Part shown: positions 1-8,100 of the stretch, in pieces | How the letters are laid out: the number at the start of each line of letters is the position of its first letter | Position numbering within the stretch: position 1 is the stretch's first letter | Assembly (NCBI GenBank): GCA_023380955.1 | Contig: JAMCTB010000079.1 | Coordinates: 1-17,202 of the forward strand | Direction of reading: 5' to 3' | Origin: Chloroflexota bacterium | GTDB lineage: Bacteria; Chloroflexota; UBA6077 | DNA length: 17,202 nt | Made by a program: the position numbers and the translations under genes | Notes under the pieces: generated by a model | Seen by the model: the letters and a program-made list of their open reading frames with translations, nothing else | The model's database searches: none | Told to the model about the DNA's origin: nothing

Positions 1-1158
1 GTCAGCTGCCGTTGGTGAGGCAGAGGGCAATGCGGGGCCGGGCGGGCGGGGACAGAGCCCCGCCCCTACGAAAAGAGGCGGCGCCTGCCCCCCCTCCTCC
101 GCGGGGAGAGGGTTGGGGTGAGGGGCGATGGTGGTGTGGTTGGGTGGAGCCGCCTTGAGGCGACCCGTATCCTCACCCCTGCCCTCCCCCTGAGAAGGAG
201 AGGGAGAAGCACCCTCCAACATCGCCAGTATCTCCGCCGCCGCGGCCAGCCCCGGGGCGCTGGCGTGGAAGCTCGCCCCCAGGGCGCGCAGGGGTTGGTA
301 GAACTCCGGCGCCAGCACCAGCACGAAGAACGCCTGCTCGAAGCCGAGACCGCCGTACAGCGTGCGCAGACCGACCTCCACGGCCACGATCGCCGTGCTG
401 ACGGTCGCCAGCAGCTCCTGGCTCAGGGCGCTGAGGAAGGCTACTCGCAGGACGCCCATGGTGGCGCGGCGGAAACGCTCGCCCGTGGTCTCCAGCCTGG
501 CCGCCCGTTCGTGGCTGCGGTTGAAGACCTTGAGAGTCGGCAGGCCTTGCACTGCGTCCAGGAAATCGGCGCTAAGACGGCTCAGCGTCTGCCACTGCCG
601 CTTGGAGAGTGAATCGGTGGTCTTGCCGACGAGCCAGGTAAAGAGGGGGATCAGCGGCGCCGTCAGGGCGAAGACGAGCGCCGACAGCGGGTCGACCGCG
701 GCGACGCAGACCAGTATCGCCAGGGGCACCAGGACCGCCAGGGCCAGACTGGGCAGAAACTGAGAGAAGAACGGGCCCAGCGACTCGACGCCCTCCACCG
801 CGGCGTTGGCCAGCGCGCCGGTCCTCTCGCCGACGACGTGCGCCGGCCCTAGTTCCACTAAAGCCGCGAGGTAGCGCAGCCGCAGCTGGCTCAGTGCCCG
901 CGCGGCCGCGGCGCTGGCGTTGGTTTCCTTTAGCCAGACCAGGGCCGAGCGGACGACGAGCGCCAGGAGAAGCAACGCCAGCGGTGCCCGCAGGTCGGCC
1001 AGGCCCTGCCGTCCCAGAAAGGCGCCGGCCACAACCCGTGCCAGGAGCTGGGCCTGCCAGACCGTGGCCAGCCCCGCCAACAGGCCCGCCCCCACCGCCA
1101 GGGACAGCGGTTGGCGGGCCCCGCCGGCCGCGGCCAGCAGCCGTCTGGCAAGGCTCAT
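1..1158 (-). CDS. cydD: Thiol reductant ABC exporter subunit CydD (partial, C-terminus beyond left edge)
   Basis: This is the membrane half of CydD, which with CydC exports cysteine/glutathione to the periplasm and is needed to assemble cytochrome bd. Translation of the minus strand from ATG at 1158 gives 386 open codons to the window edge. Hydrophobic segments lie near residues 16-40, 50-75, 130-165 and 230-290. Typical CydD wording is visible: GALANAAVEGVESL, ALTAPLIPLFTWLVGK, DFLDAVQGLPTLKVFNRS and LAPEFYQPLRALG. The start lies 4 nt after the cydB stop, so it is the third gene of a cydABD operon. The ATPase domain (Walker A/B) is not in the window. Oddity: after residue 317, just past the ILAMLEG end of the membrane domain, the frame runs through repeat DNA (codons give SPSQGEGRGE and PHPNPLPAEEGG) without a stop. 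Whether the frame re-enters the ATPase domain cannot be seen, so a pseudogene is possible. Confidence 0.87.
   Translation of the reverse strand, partial: MSLARRLLAAAGGARQPLSLAVGAGLLAGLATVWQAQLLARVVAGAFLGRQGLADLRAPLALLLLALVVRSALVWLKETNASAAAARALSQLRLRYLAALVELGPAHVVGERTGALANAAVEGVESLGPFFSQFLPSLALAVLVPLAILVCVAAVDPLSALVFALTAPLIPLFTWLVGKTTDSLSKRQWQTLSRLSADFLDAVQGLPTLKVFNRSHERAARLETTGERFRRATMGVLRVAFLSALSQELLATVSTAIVAVEVGLRTLYGGLGFEQAFFVLVLAPEFYQPLRALGASFHASAPGLAAAAEILAMLEGASPSPSQGEGRGEDTGRLKAAPPNHTTIAPHPNPLPAEEGGQAPPLFVGAGLCPRPPGPALPSASPTAAD
37..70 (-). repeat. GTAG-headed REP hairpin, copy 1 (inside cydD frame)
   Basis: Read on the minus strand this begins with GTAG (69-66) and then has an 8-bp stem, GGGCGGGG and CCCCGCCC, around the loop CTCTGT. 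It is followed by GCCCGGC. It matches the repeats at 15629-15663 and 16187-16242 almost base for base: only one base differs from the 15629 copy across about 30 nt. A GTAG tetranucleotide at the foot of a GC-rich hairpin is the hallmark of REP elements mobilised by RAYT transposases, and one is encoded at 15683-16177. Confidence 0.8.
91..205. repeat. BIME-like inverted repeat pair (second repeat family) inside cydD frame
   Basis: Two related G/C-rich arms lie in opposite orientation at about 91-124 and 171-205, separated by about 46 nt. Each arm, read from its outer CCTCACCCC end, continues as CCCTC followed by a C-run, and then a purine-rich GGAG(G/A)GGG part. This composition is like widespread dispersed bacterial repeats whose translation gives HPNPLP and SPSQGEG peptides. 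The pair lies next to the GTAG-type repeat at 37-70, so the two make a composite repeat cluster. Confidence 0.65.
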
Positions 1159-1162
1159 TCGC

Positions 1163-2176
1163 TCAGTATTCTAGCTTCTGGGTTCCGCCGACTCGCTTGC
1201 GGAAGACCCAGTAGGTCCAGCCCTGATAGAGCAGCACGATGGGCACGAAGATGGCGGCTACCGTCGTCATGATGCCCAATGTGTAGGGGCTGGAGGAGGC
1301 ATTGTAGACGGTGAGGCTCCAGGCCGGGTTGAGGCTGGAGATCAGCACGTTCGGGTAGATGCCGGCGAAGACCATCGCCGTCGCGCCGGCGACGGTTAGG
1401 CCCGTGCAGGCGAAGGCCCAGCCGCCCCGTCCCAGGTGCAGGAACAGGCCCACCGCCAGCAGGGCCACGGCCGCCGCGCCGGCGAAGGGCAGGGCGTTCA
1501 GGCCGGCCTTGGCGAAGATGCCGGTGAAGAAGAAGCAGCCGGCGACGAAGCAAACCACCAGCACCACGGCCGGCAGCCAGAGAACGCCCGCCGCGGTGCG
1601 CGCCCGCTCCGCCACCTCGCCCTCGGTGCGCAGGCCGAGGTAGACGGCCCCATGCAGACTGAAGAGGGCGAGGAAAGCCAGGCCGCCCAGCAGCGCCAGC
1701 GGGTTGAGCAGGTCGAAGAAGCTGCCCACGTAATTCATCTGGGAGTCGACGGCCACGCCGCGCACGAGGTTGCCCACCGCCACGCCCCAGAGCAGGGCCG
1801 GCAGCGCGCTGCCCAGAAAGAGCGACCAGTCCCAGAGCCGCCGCCAGGCGGGGCTGCGGTCCTTGCTGCGAAACTCGAAGGCGACCCCGCGCCCAATCAG
1901 CGCCAGCAACATCAGCACCAGCGCCAGATAGAAACCGCTGAAGAGCGTGGCGTACCAGTGGGGGAAGGCCGCGAACATGGCTCCGCCCGCCGTCAACAGC
2001 CAGACCTCGTTGCCGTCCCAGAAGGGCCCGATGGCGTTGATGATCACCCGCCGCTCCTCGTCCTTCTTGCCCAGGAACGGCAGCAGCGTGCCCACGCCGT
2101 AATCGAAGCCCTCCAGAAAGAAGAAGCCGGTGAACAAGACGGCGATCAGGCCGAACCAAACCGTGTTTAGGTCCAT
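1163..2176 (-). CDS. cydB: Cytochrome bd ubiquinol oxidase subunit II (CydB)
   Basis: This is the second membrane subunit of cytochrome bd, the high-affinity quinol:O2 oxidoreductase of the cytoplasmic membrane. The protein has 337 aa, in the range of shorter CydB proteins such as those of Gram-positives (the E. coli form is 379 aa). It is strongly hydrophobic, with about eight or nine membrane segments. Family motifs are clear: FLEGFDYGVGTLLPFLG near residues 21-37, INAIGPFWDGNEVWLLTAGG near 46-65, and FPHWYATLFSGFYLAL near 71-86. The ATG at 2176 follows a purine-rich AGAGGAGAGAGGAA ribosome site and lies 27 nt after the cydA stop. The next gene, cydD, starts 4 nt after its own stop, so all three genes are probably translated from one message. 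Confidence 0.96.
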   Translation of the reverse strand: MDLNTVWFGLIAVLFTGFFFLEGFDYGVGTLLPFLGKKDEERRVIINAIGPFWDGNEVWLLTAGGAMFAAFPHWYATLFSGFYLALVLMLLALIGRGVAFEFRSKDRSPAWRRLWDWSLFLGSALPALLWGVAVGNLVRGVAVDSQMNYVGSFFDLLNPLALLGGLAFLALFSLHGAVYLGLRTEGEVAERARTAAGVLWLPAVVLVVCFVAGCFFFTGIFAKAGLNALPFAGAAAVALLAVGLFLHLGRGGWAFACTGLTVAGATAMVFAGIYPNVLISSLNPAWSLTVYNASSSPYTLGIMTTVAAIFVPIVLLYQGWTYWVFRKRVGGTQKLEY

Positions 2177-2203
2177 TTCCTCTCTCCTCTACCGCCCGCT
2201 AGC

Positions 2204-3571
2204 CTACAGCGCGGCCATGGGCTCGGCCTCGACTGCCTCGGCTCCCTCGCCCACCGAGTATTTGACCAGAAGGTAGACGTCGGCCACGATCAGCGCGCCG
2301 TAGAGCAGCGTGAAGGCGGCGAGCGAGAACAACACCATGCCGAAGGAAACGGTGGGCGAAACGCCGTCGGCCGTCTTCATCAGCCCGAACACGATCCACG
2401 GCTGGCGGCCAATCTCGGTCAGCAGCCAGCCCGTGGAGTTGGCCAGGTAGGGCAGGAAGAGCGCCGCCGTGAACACCGGCAGGGTGTAGGCAAAGCGCTG
2501 TAGCTGCCGTCGCCAGAGCAGGAGAATCGCGGCCGCGGCCAGCGCCAGCATGGCGAAGCCGGCGCCCACCATCAGACGGAAGCTCCAGTAGCTTACCGCT
2601 ACGGGCGGCACGTAGTCGCCGGGACCGTACTGGCGCTCGTATTGGGCCTGCAGATCGTTAATGCCCTCGACCTGCCCCACCGGCGAGCCGTAGGCCAGGT
2701 AGCTCAGCAGCACCGGCACGCGGATGGCGAAGATGTCGCGCCGGCCGGCCTCGTCGCCCCAGGTGAAGAGCGACAGCCCGGCCGGGTTCTCGCTGTTCCA
2801 GAGTGCCTCCGCCGCGGCCATCTTCATCGGCTGCGTCTGGATCACGTGCTGGGTCTGGGCGTGGCCGATGGGAATCACGGCCAGGCTACCGAGCAGCGCG
2901 TAGGTCGCGGCCCAGCGGAAGGACTGATTGAAGAAGTCCTGGTCGCCGCTGCGCCGCCAAAGCCTATAGGCCGAGATGCCCAGGACGAAGAAGCCGGCGG
3001 TGGCGATGCCGCTGGCCAAGACGTGCGGATACTGGCTGAAGATGTTGGAATTGGTCAGCAGGGCGAAGAAGTCGGTCATCTCTGCCCGGCCGTTGCGCAG
3101 CGTGTAGCCCACTGGGTGCTGCATGAAGGAGTTGGCGATGAGAATCCAGAGAGCTGAGAGGTTCGAACCGATGGCCACCAGCCAGATGGCCGCGGCGTGC
3201 AGGCGGCGAGAGAGCCGCTCCCAGCCGAAGATCCAGACCCCCAGGAACGTGGACTCCAGGAAGAAGGCGAGCAACGCCTCCACAGCCAGCGGCGCGCCGA
3301 AGATGTCGCCCACGAAACGGGAGTAGTCCGACCAGTTGAGGCCGAACTGGAACTCCTGCACGATGCCGGTGACGACGCCCATGGCGAAGTTGATGAGGAA
3401 TAGCTTGCCCCAGAACTGCGTTTGATGTTTGTACTTTTCGTCGCCGGTTTGCACGTAGCGGGTCTCGAGCAGCGCGACAAAGATTGAAAGGCCCAGCGTC
3501 AACGGTACGAAGAAGAAATGATAAATAGTGGTGATGCAAAACTGCAGGCGGGCCAATAGCAGTTCGTCCAA
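2204..3571 (-). CDS. cydA: Cytochrome bd ubiquinol oxidase subunit I (CydA), TTG start
   Basis: This is the heme-bearing, quinol-oxidising subunit of cytochrome bd. I chose TTG at 3571 (455 aa) over the ATG at 3604: GGAGG lies 5 nt upstream (3577-3581), and the resulting MDELLLARLQF matches normal CydA N-termini. With this numbering the heme ligands fall at H18 (YHFFFVPLTLG), H183 (YPHVLASG) and M334 (FRLMVGAGF), matching E. coli H19, H186 and M393. Acidic proton-path residues are E98 and E106 in AVEALLAFFLEST. The quinol-binding K250 and E255 lie in QPMKMAAAEALW, and GRQPW follows near 388-392. The Q-loop is short, without the long insertion of the E. coli form. It is the first gene of the cydABD operon, with a promoter at 3641-3669. 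Confidence 0.95.
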   Translation of the reverse strand: MDELLLARLQFCITTIYHFFFVPLTLGLSIFVALLETRYVQTGDEKYKHQTQFWGKLFLINFAMGVVTGIVQEFQFGLNWSDYSRFVGDIFGAPLAVEALLAFFLESTFLGVWIFGWERLSRRLHAAAIWLVAIGSNLSALWILIANSFMQHPVGYTLRNGRAEMTDFFALLTNSNIFSQYPHVLASGIATAGFFVLGISAYRLWRRSGDQDFFNQSFRWAATYALLGSLAVIPIGHAQTQHVIQTQPMKMAAAEALWNSENPAGLSLFTWGDEAGRRDIFAIRVPVLLSYLAYGSPVGQVEGINDLQAQYERQYGPGDYVPPVAVSYWSFRLMVGAGFAMLALAAAAILLLWRRQLQRFAYTLPVFTAALFLPYLANSTGWLLTEIGRQPWIVFGLMKTADGVSPTVSFGMVLFSLAAFTLLYGALIVADVYLLVKYSVGEGAEAVEAEPMAAL

Positions 3572-3640
3572 ACGCGCCTCCTTCCACTCCTGGCCGGCAA
3601 CCATCGGGGGCGTGCGGCACGTCGGCCAGTTGCTACTGTC

Positions 3641-3669
3641 ATTATAAGAGAAAGCCGGCGTACTGCAAA
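3641..3669 (-). promoter_or_regulatory. Sigma70-type promoter of cydABD
   Basis: On the minus strand TTTGCA (3669-3664) is followed by 17 nt and then a perfect TATAAT (3646-3641). Transcription would start near 3634 and give a leader of about 60 nt before the TTG at 3571. This supports the late cydA start. The motif was seen directly; activity is inferred. Confidence 0.65.
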
Positions 3670-3753
3670 GGCCCGTCTGTCCGAGGGCGCACTGCCAGGG
3701 CGCTGCCAGACACCTACCTGACCAAGGCCTGACTATCCTTCGACCGAGCGGCG

Positions 3754-3762
3754 TGGTACAAT
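3754..3762 (+). promoter_or_regulatory. Extended -10 promoter of the bacterioferritin-ridA unit
   Basis: TGGTACAAT fits an extended -10 element (TGnTATAAT with one mismatch). No good -35 lies 16-18 nt upstream, which is usual for extended -10 promoters. The start would be near 3769, giving a leader of about 70 nt before the ATG at 3842. It lies about 90 nt from the cydA promoter, pointing the other way. The rest of 3605-3841 shows no gene. Confidence 0.5.
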
Positions 3763-3841
3763 TAACGCGACGTTAGGCGCGGGCTGGCAGTCGTGAACGT
3801 GAACGGCCCTCGCGCCCAACTAAGGAATTAGAGGGGGCAGC

Positions 3842-4300
3842 ATGAACCAGAAGGTCATCGATGCACTTAACGCCGCGAGAATGCGCGAACTGGGCGCCGT
3901 CAGCCAGTACCTCGAGCAGCATTACGAGCTCGAGGATCAGATGTACGGCAAGCTGGCCGATCGCTTGAAGGACATTGGCATCCAGGAGATGAAGCACGCC
4001 GAGGCTTTCGCCGAGCGCATACTCTTCCTGGGTGGCGTGCCGGCTTCCAAACCCGATGTGGTGGCGCAGAAGGGGCAGTCCATTGCCCAGATGCTGCAGA
4101 CCGACATTGGGCTTGAGGAAGCGGCGATACTGATGTACAACGACTCGGCCAAGCTGTGCCGCGCGGAGGGCGACAACGCCTCCGCCGACCTTTTCGAAGA
4201 CATCCTGAAGCAGGAAGAAGGGCACCTGGACGAGTTCCAGAACAAGGCCGACTTCGTCAAGGATCTCGGCCAAGCCTACCTGGCCACGCTGGTCGAGTAG
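3842..4300 (+). CDS. bfr: Bacterioferritin (ferritin-like diiron protein)
   Basis: This is an iron-storage and ferroxidase protein that oxidises Fe(II) at a diiron centre and stores it in a 24-subunit cage in the cytoplasm. At 152 aa it is close to the usual length of about 158. All ferroxidase ligands are present, shifted by two relative to E. coli Bfr: E16 (RELGAVSQY), E49 and H52 (QEMKHAE), E92 (GLEEAAI), E125 and H128 (QEEGH). M50 corresponds to the heme-ligating Met52, which favours bacterioferritin over plain ferritin. GAGGGGG lies about 5 nt before the ATG. The ridA-like gene follows 29 nt downstream. The gene is divergent from cydABD. Confidence in the family is high; heme binding is inferred from M50. 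Confidence 0.93.
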   Translation: MNQKVIDALNAARMRELGAVSQYLEQHYELEDQMYGKLADRLKDIGIQEMKHAEAFAERILFLGGVPASKPDVVAQKGQSIAQMLQTDIGLEEAAILMYNDSAKLCRAEGDNASADLFEDILKQEEGHLDEFQNKADFVKDLGQAYLATLVE

Positions 4301-4329
4301 GGCGCCGATACTGGCGGAGGCGGAAGCCG

Positions 4330-4716
4330 ATGGCAAACGTGCCGCTGATTCCTGAGGGGCTGGGCCGACCGTCCTCCCCGCTCGTGCCGGGGATGAAGGC
4401 CGGCAACACGATCTACGTCTCGGGGCAGCTGCCACTGGGCCGCGAGGGCACGCTGGCGGGGCGCGGCGACGCGGCGGTCCAAACCCGGCAGGTGCTGGAG
4501 AACGTGCGGGCCGTCGTCGAGACGGGGGGTGGCAAAGTGACGGACATCGTCAAGGTGAACGTCTACCTGGCCAACATGGCCCACTTCGAGGGCATGAACG
4601 CGGCCTACGCCGCCTTTTTCGGCGAGCACCGGCCGGCCCGGGCCACCGTCGAGTCCCGCCTCGCCGGCCCCGATTTTCTGGTCGAAATGGAGGCCGTCGC
4701 GGTCCTGCAGGAGTAG
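4330..4716 (+). CDS. ridA: RidA family (YjgF/YER057c/UK114) imine deaminase
   Basis: RidA hydrolyses reactive enamine/imine intermediates made by PLP enzymes and so prevents metabolite damage. The ATG at 4330 gives a 128-aa protein, the normal size; GGAGG lies about ten nt upstream. Frame upstream of this ATG overlaps the end of bfr and looks like non-protein sequence, so the longer start is rejected. Family marks: YVSGQLP (S31), NVRAVVETGGGKVTDIVKVNVY in the middle, R104 in PARATVE and E119 in VEMEAVAV, equivalent to E. coli RidA R105 and E120, which hold the substrate carboxylate. A strong terminator follows at 4748. Cotranscription with bfr is likely from the 29-nt gap. Confidence 0.92.
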   Translation: MANVPLIPEGLGRPSSPLVPGMKAGNTIYVSGQLPLGREGTLAGRGDAAVQTRQVLENVRAVVETGGGKVTDIVKVNVYLANMAHFEGMNAAYAAFFGEHRPARATVESRLAGPDFLVEMEAVAVLQE

Positions 4717-4747
4717 CGGCGCCTCGCCTGTTGTGCTTTCCTCCCCG

Positions 4748-4785
4748 CGGCGGGTGGCGTCACTGCCACCCGCCGTTCTTCTTGG
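4748..4785 (+). terminator. Intrinsic terminator after ridA
   Basis: An 11-bp stem (CGGCGGGTGGC paired with GCCACCCGCCG) around the 6-nt loop GTCACT is followed by TTCTTCTTGG. It lies 32 nt after the ridA stop and closes the bfr-ridA unit. Confidence 0.75.
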
Positions 4786-4794
4786 CCTTTCCCC

Positions 4795-4824
4795 TTGGCC
4801 TTTCCCGGCCACCGCCTGTATACT
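4795..4824 (+). promoter_or_regulatory. Possible promoter before the pyrophosphatase remnant
   Basis: TTGGCC (4795-4800), an 18-nt spacer, then TATACT (4819-4824) with TG directly before it. The match is fair. The start would fall near 4831, right where the pyrophosphatase-like reading begins, so this could be the old promoter of that gene or one for a leaderless message. Confidence 0.35.
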
Positions 4825-5055
4825 CGAAGCGCGAACGTTGAAATCATCGTCGAGATCCCCCGGGGCGGGCGTAACAAGTACGAGTACGACGACAAGCGCG
4901 GCCTCATTCGGCTCGACCGCATGCTCTACTCCTCGGTTCACTACCCCACCGACTACGGCTTCATCCCGCACACCCTGGCGCCCGACGGCGATCACCTGGA
5001 CGCCCTGGTGATCTGCGAAGAGCCCACCTTCCCCGGCTGCCTGGTGCCGGCGCCT
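4795..5055 (+). pseudogene. ppa: Family I inorganic pyrophosphatase, truncated remnant
   Basis: Residues read from about 4831 are an unmistakable soluble pyrophosphatase N-terminus: [50 protein letters not shown] and [18 protein letters not shown]20, K29, E31, R43, Y51, Y55, D65, D67 and D70 (E. coli numbering) all have counterparts. After GCLV (about 5048) similarity stops. The metal-binding D97, D102, K104 region and the Y141-K142 region are absent, leaving about 75 of the usual 160-180 residues. No ATG or GTG precedes the conserved part in frame; only TTG at 4795 does, and it overlaps the likely promoter. The open frame runs on to 5646 only because it is antisense to the next gene. It is most likely a gene broken by a deletion whose right end lies beside the macroglobulin gene. 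Confidence 0.82.
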
Positions 5056-5151
5056 ACCAGAATCGCCTGCTCGGAGGACCTGCGGGGCCCGCAGCCCTGC
5101 CTAGCGTACCTACCGGAGGGTCCGGGCCCCGAGTCCAACGACGGCCACTCT

Positions 5152-8100
5152 CTACCGCACCACCATCGCCCCCGCCAGGACCTCGCCCTTCCACTCTGGC
5201 TTGTAGTAGGAGTAGGCCTGCGAGGTCACGGCCTGCGCCTTCACGGGGAAGAGCGCCCGCGCCTGGAAGGCGAACTGGAGCCTGTCGCCCGGCTGCATGT
5301 TCTCGATGTAGAAGATCACCTTGCGCCCGGCCACGTCGTAGCGCTTGATCTTGCCGCCCTGCTGCTGCACCAGCTTGTCGATGCTGGGCGTCTCGGGCGC
5401 GAAGCCGGTGGGCACCGCTACGTCCAGCACCGTCATGCCCGCCTCCATCGGTTCGGGCGGGTTGAAGGTGATGCGCGCCGTGATGGTGATCAGGTCGTTG
5501 ACCTCTATCTCCGCGGCGCTGTACTGCACGTCCAGTTGAAAGATCGGCATGCGGCCCTCGCCCGCCTCGGGCACGTTGTAGCGGCGCACGCCCTGCAACA
5601 CTACCTGGCCCTTGCCTCTGGCTTCCGCGGTCAGCGGGCTGCCTAGGGGCACATCCACCAGCTGCAGCACGTCGGCGTTGCCCGGGTTCACGGGCAGCTC
5701 TTTCTGCCAATTGCCCGCCCGCAGCACGACCGTGGCGTCTACGTCGGTGCGCGAGTTGCTGGCGAAGCGGGTCAGCGCCTGGAGGCCCACCACCGTGTCC
5801 TGCGTCGAGCCGAAGCCGCCGAAGGAATTGCGCTGGGAGACCAGCCAGCGGGTGGCCCGCGAGGCCGTCGCCGAGTCGTTGGCCTCCAGCAGGGCCAGGA
5901 TAGCGTAGCCGGTGGTCTCGATGGCCGCGCTCTGGTTCGGCCGCGGCACCGGCAGGATGCCGGGCGCGCCCGGGGCGATGCCCGGCTTCGCCTGCTGGGC
6001 CGGCAGAGGCTGGACCTCGTTGCCGCCCCAGTACAGGCCCTCGTCGGACTGCTTGGCCAGCTTGATCAGCTTGTCCTTGGCCGCCGCGGTCTTGCCGCTC
6101 TTGGCCAGGGCCAAGGCGTAGGTGGTGATGGCCACGGCGTAGGGGTCATCGGTGTCGCCCAGCGCCCCCTCCAGGAAGCGCACCGCCTTGGCCGCCGCCG
6201 CGTCGTCGCCCGTCTCCTTCAAGGCGATGGCCACGAAAGCGGTCAGCGCTGTGTTGCCTTTCAGCCCGCCCAGCATGTCCTGGTGATGCAGGAAGCCTAC
6301 CGGCTGGAAAGAGCCGTCGGCCTTCTGCTGCTTGGTAACCCAGGCCCGAGAGCCGCCCTGCACCTGGTCGTCGATGAAGACCAGGCCCTTGGCCTGGGCA
6401 AAGGTCTTCATCACGAAGGCCGTCAGCCAGAGACTGCCGTCTTTGTCCTGGTTGCCGAAGGCCGAGAAGCTGCCATCGCTGCGCCGGTAGGTCAGCTCGC
6501 GCTGGTAGCCGGTGACCATCATCGTCTCGGCCTTGGCCATGATCTCTGGCTTCATCTGCCCCGTTTCGCGCAGGTACTTGGCGACGAACACGTTGGGGGC
6601 GAAGAGGATCATGTTCTGCTCGCCACAACCGAAGGGCATCTGGATCAGCTTCTCCAGGCCCTGGATGGACTGGGTGAGGAAACTGCCGGTCACGGCCACG
6701 AAGCCGCGGGCGGAGCCCTCTACGATGAGGTCCGGCAGGCCCATCGCCAGTTCCTTGCTGCTGCCGGCGGCCAGCACCACGTTCTCCACTTCCTCGCGGG
6801 CCACGCCCTCTGCCTCGATGAGCAGGTCCTTGATCAGGGCGTCGGCCTGCTCCCGCGAGCGGGCGGTGATCTTCACCTGCTTGTTGCCCAGTTTGGTGGG
6901 CCGAATGGTGAAGCTGGCGCCGCCAACGTCGTTGGGGCCGACCGTGACCTGCTGCGAGCTGGGGCCGTTGAGGTCGAACCAGTCGCCCTTCTCGATTTCG
7001 ACCGTGTACTGGTCGGACTTGTTAGTGTAGTTGTAGAGCGCCACTTTCACCGGGAACTGCTCGCCCCGGATGGCCGAGTAGGTCAGGTCGATCTGGGCGA
7101 AGAAGGGCTGCATCACCTTCAGCTGCGCCTCGGCGATGCCCAGGCCGGCCGACTTGGAGAGCGCCACCGCCCGCAACATCCAGGTGGTGATGCTGTCCGG
7201 CGCGGCGAACTTCTTGCTCGCCTTGCCGCTGGCGTCGGTAGTCAGGTTGTCCCAGATCCAGGTCTCGGGGAAGAACTGGCGCACTCGCTGTACTTCAGCC
7301 AGGCCGCCGGCTTCGGTGCTCTGGGCGATCGCCCCGGCCGAAGCTTTGGCCGCGTCCTGCGCCATCGGCGCCGGGGCCGCGGCCGGCACGGCCAACGGCA
7401 TCGCCTCACGGGCCGCGCCCAGCCCGCCCGGAAACCCCTTGTTCATTGGGTTCTCGTACTGCTTGCCGGCCGGCACGTTCTTGTTGCTGATCACCACCAC
7501 GCCCGCGTCCTGGAAGACCTCGGCGGCGCCGGGCGCGGTGAGGCTGGCCAGGGGCCGGGCCTCGTGCAGCTCGGCCTGCGGCTTCTGGTAGAGCTTCTCC
7601 AGCTCGTCGAAGACCTGCCGCAGGTTCAGCCGGTTCTCGGCCAGGATGAAGACCGAGCGGTCCACCGCCGCCAGGCCCACCTTGGCCTGGCCCTGCGCCT
7701 GGACGGTCAGGTCCACTTCCTCACCGGGCTTGACCTCTTCCTTGGCGAAGGCTACCGCCAGCTGCTGGGGATAGGTGCCGGAGATGGCGAAGGGCAGGTA
7801 GTCCGCCGCCACCTCGGAGGTTTGCAGCACCTGGTAGACCAGCAGGCGCGCCGTGGGAGCCATCAAAGGCGTCAGGGTGAACTGGATATCGGCCGAGGGC
7901 GTGAAGTCGGAGAAGACCACCTTGCCGCGCGAGACCACCTCGTAGTAGAAGTTGACCGCTTCTTTGGTGGCGGAAACGTGGAACTGGGCCGTGTCGCCCA
8001 CCTTGAGAGCGCCCTGACTCGTCTGCTCGAGGTGGATAAACGTGCCGCTGGGCGAGTGGCCGGCGTTCATGGTTATGGCGGCGTAGGCGTTGTTGGCGTT

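Noticed and set aside
118..763. Plus-strand frames at 118-612 and 362-763 as genes
   Set aside because: They lie opposite cydD, whose membrane-domain motifs are clear on the minus strand. The plus-strand products are Arg/Gln-rich without features.
1155..2159. Second minus-strand frame of 334 codons overlapping cydB
   Set aside because: It is the same stretch as cydB read in another frame, and its product is Arg/Gly-rich and not membrane-like.
5060..5151. CTGCGGG/CCCGCAG hairpin as terminator of the macroglobulin gene
   Set aside because: The arms leave almost no loop and no T-tract follows on the minus strand, so the support is too weak to list it.
4795..5646. A 283-aa fusion protein of pyrophosphatase and a novel C-terminal domain
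   Set aside because: The second part is antisense to the macroglobulin 3' end and its untranslated tail, so the frame is open by chance. Only the first 75-80 residues are real protein sequence.
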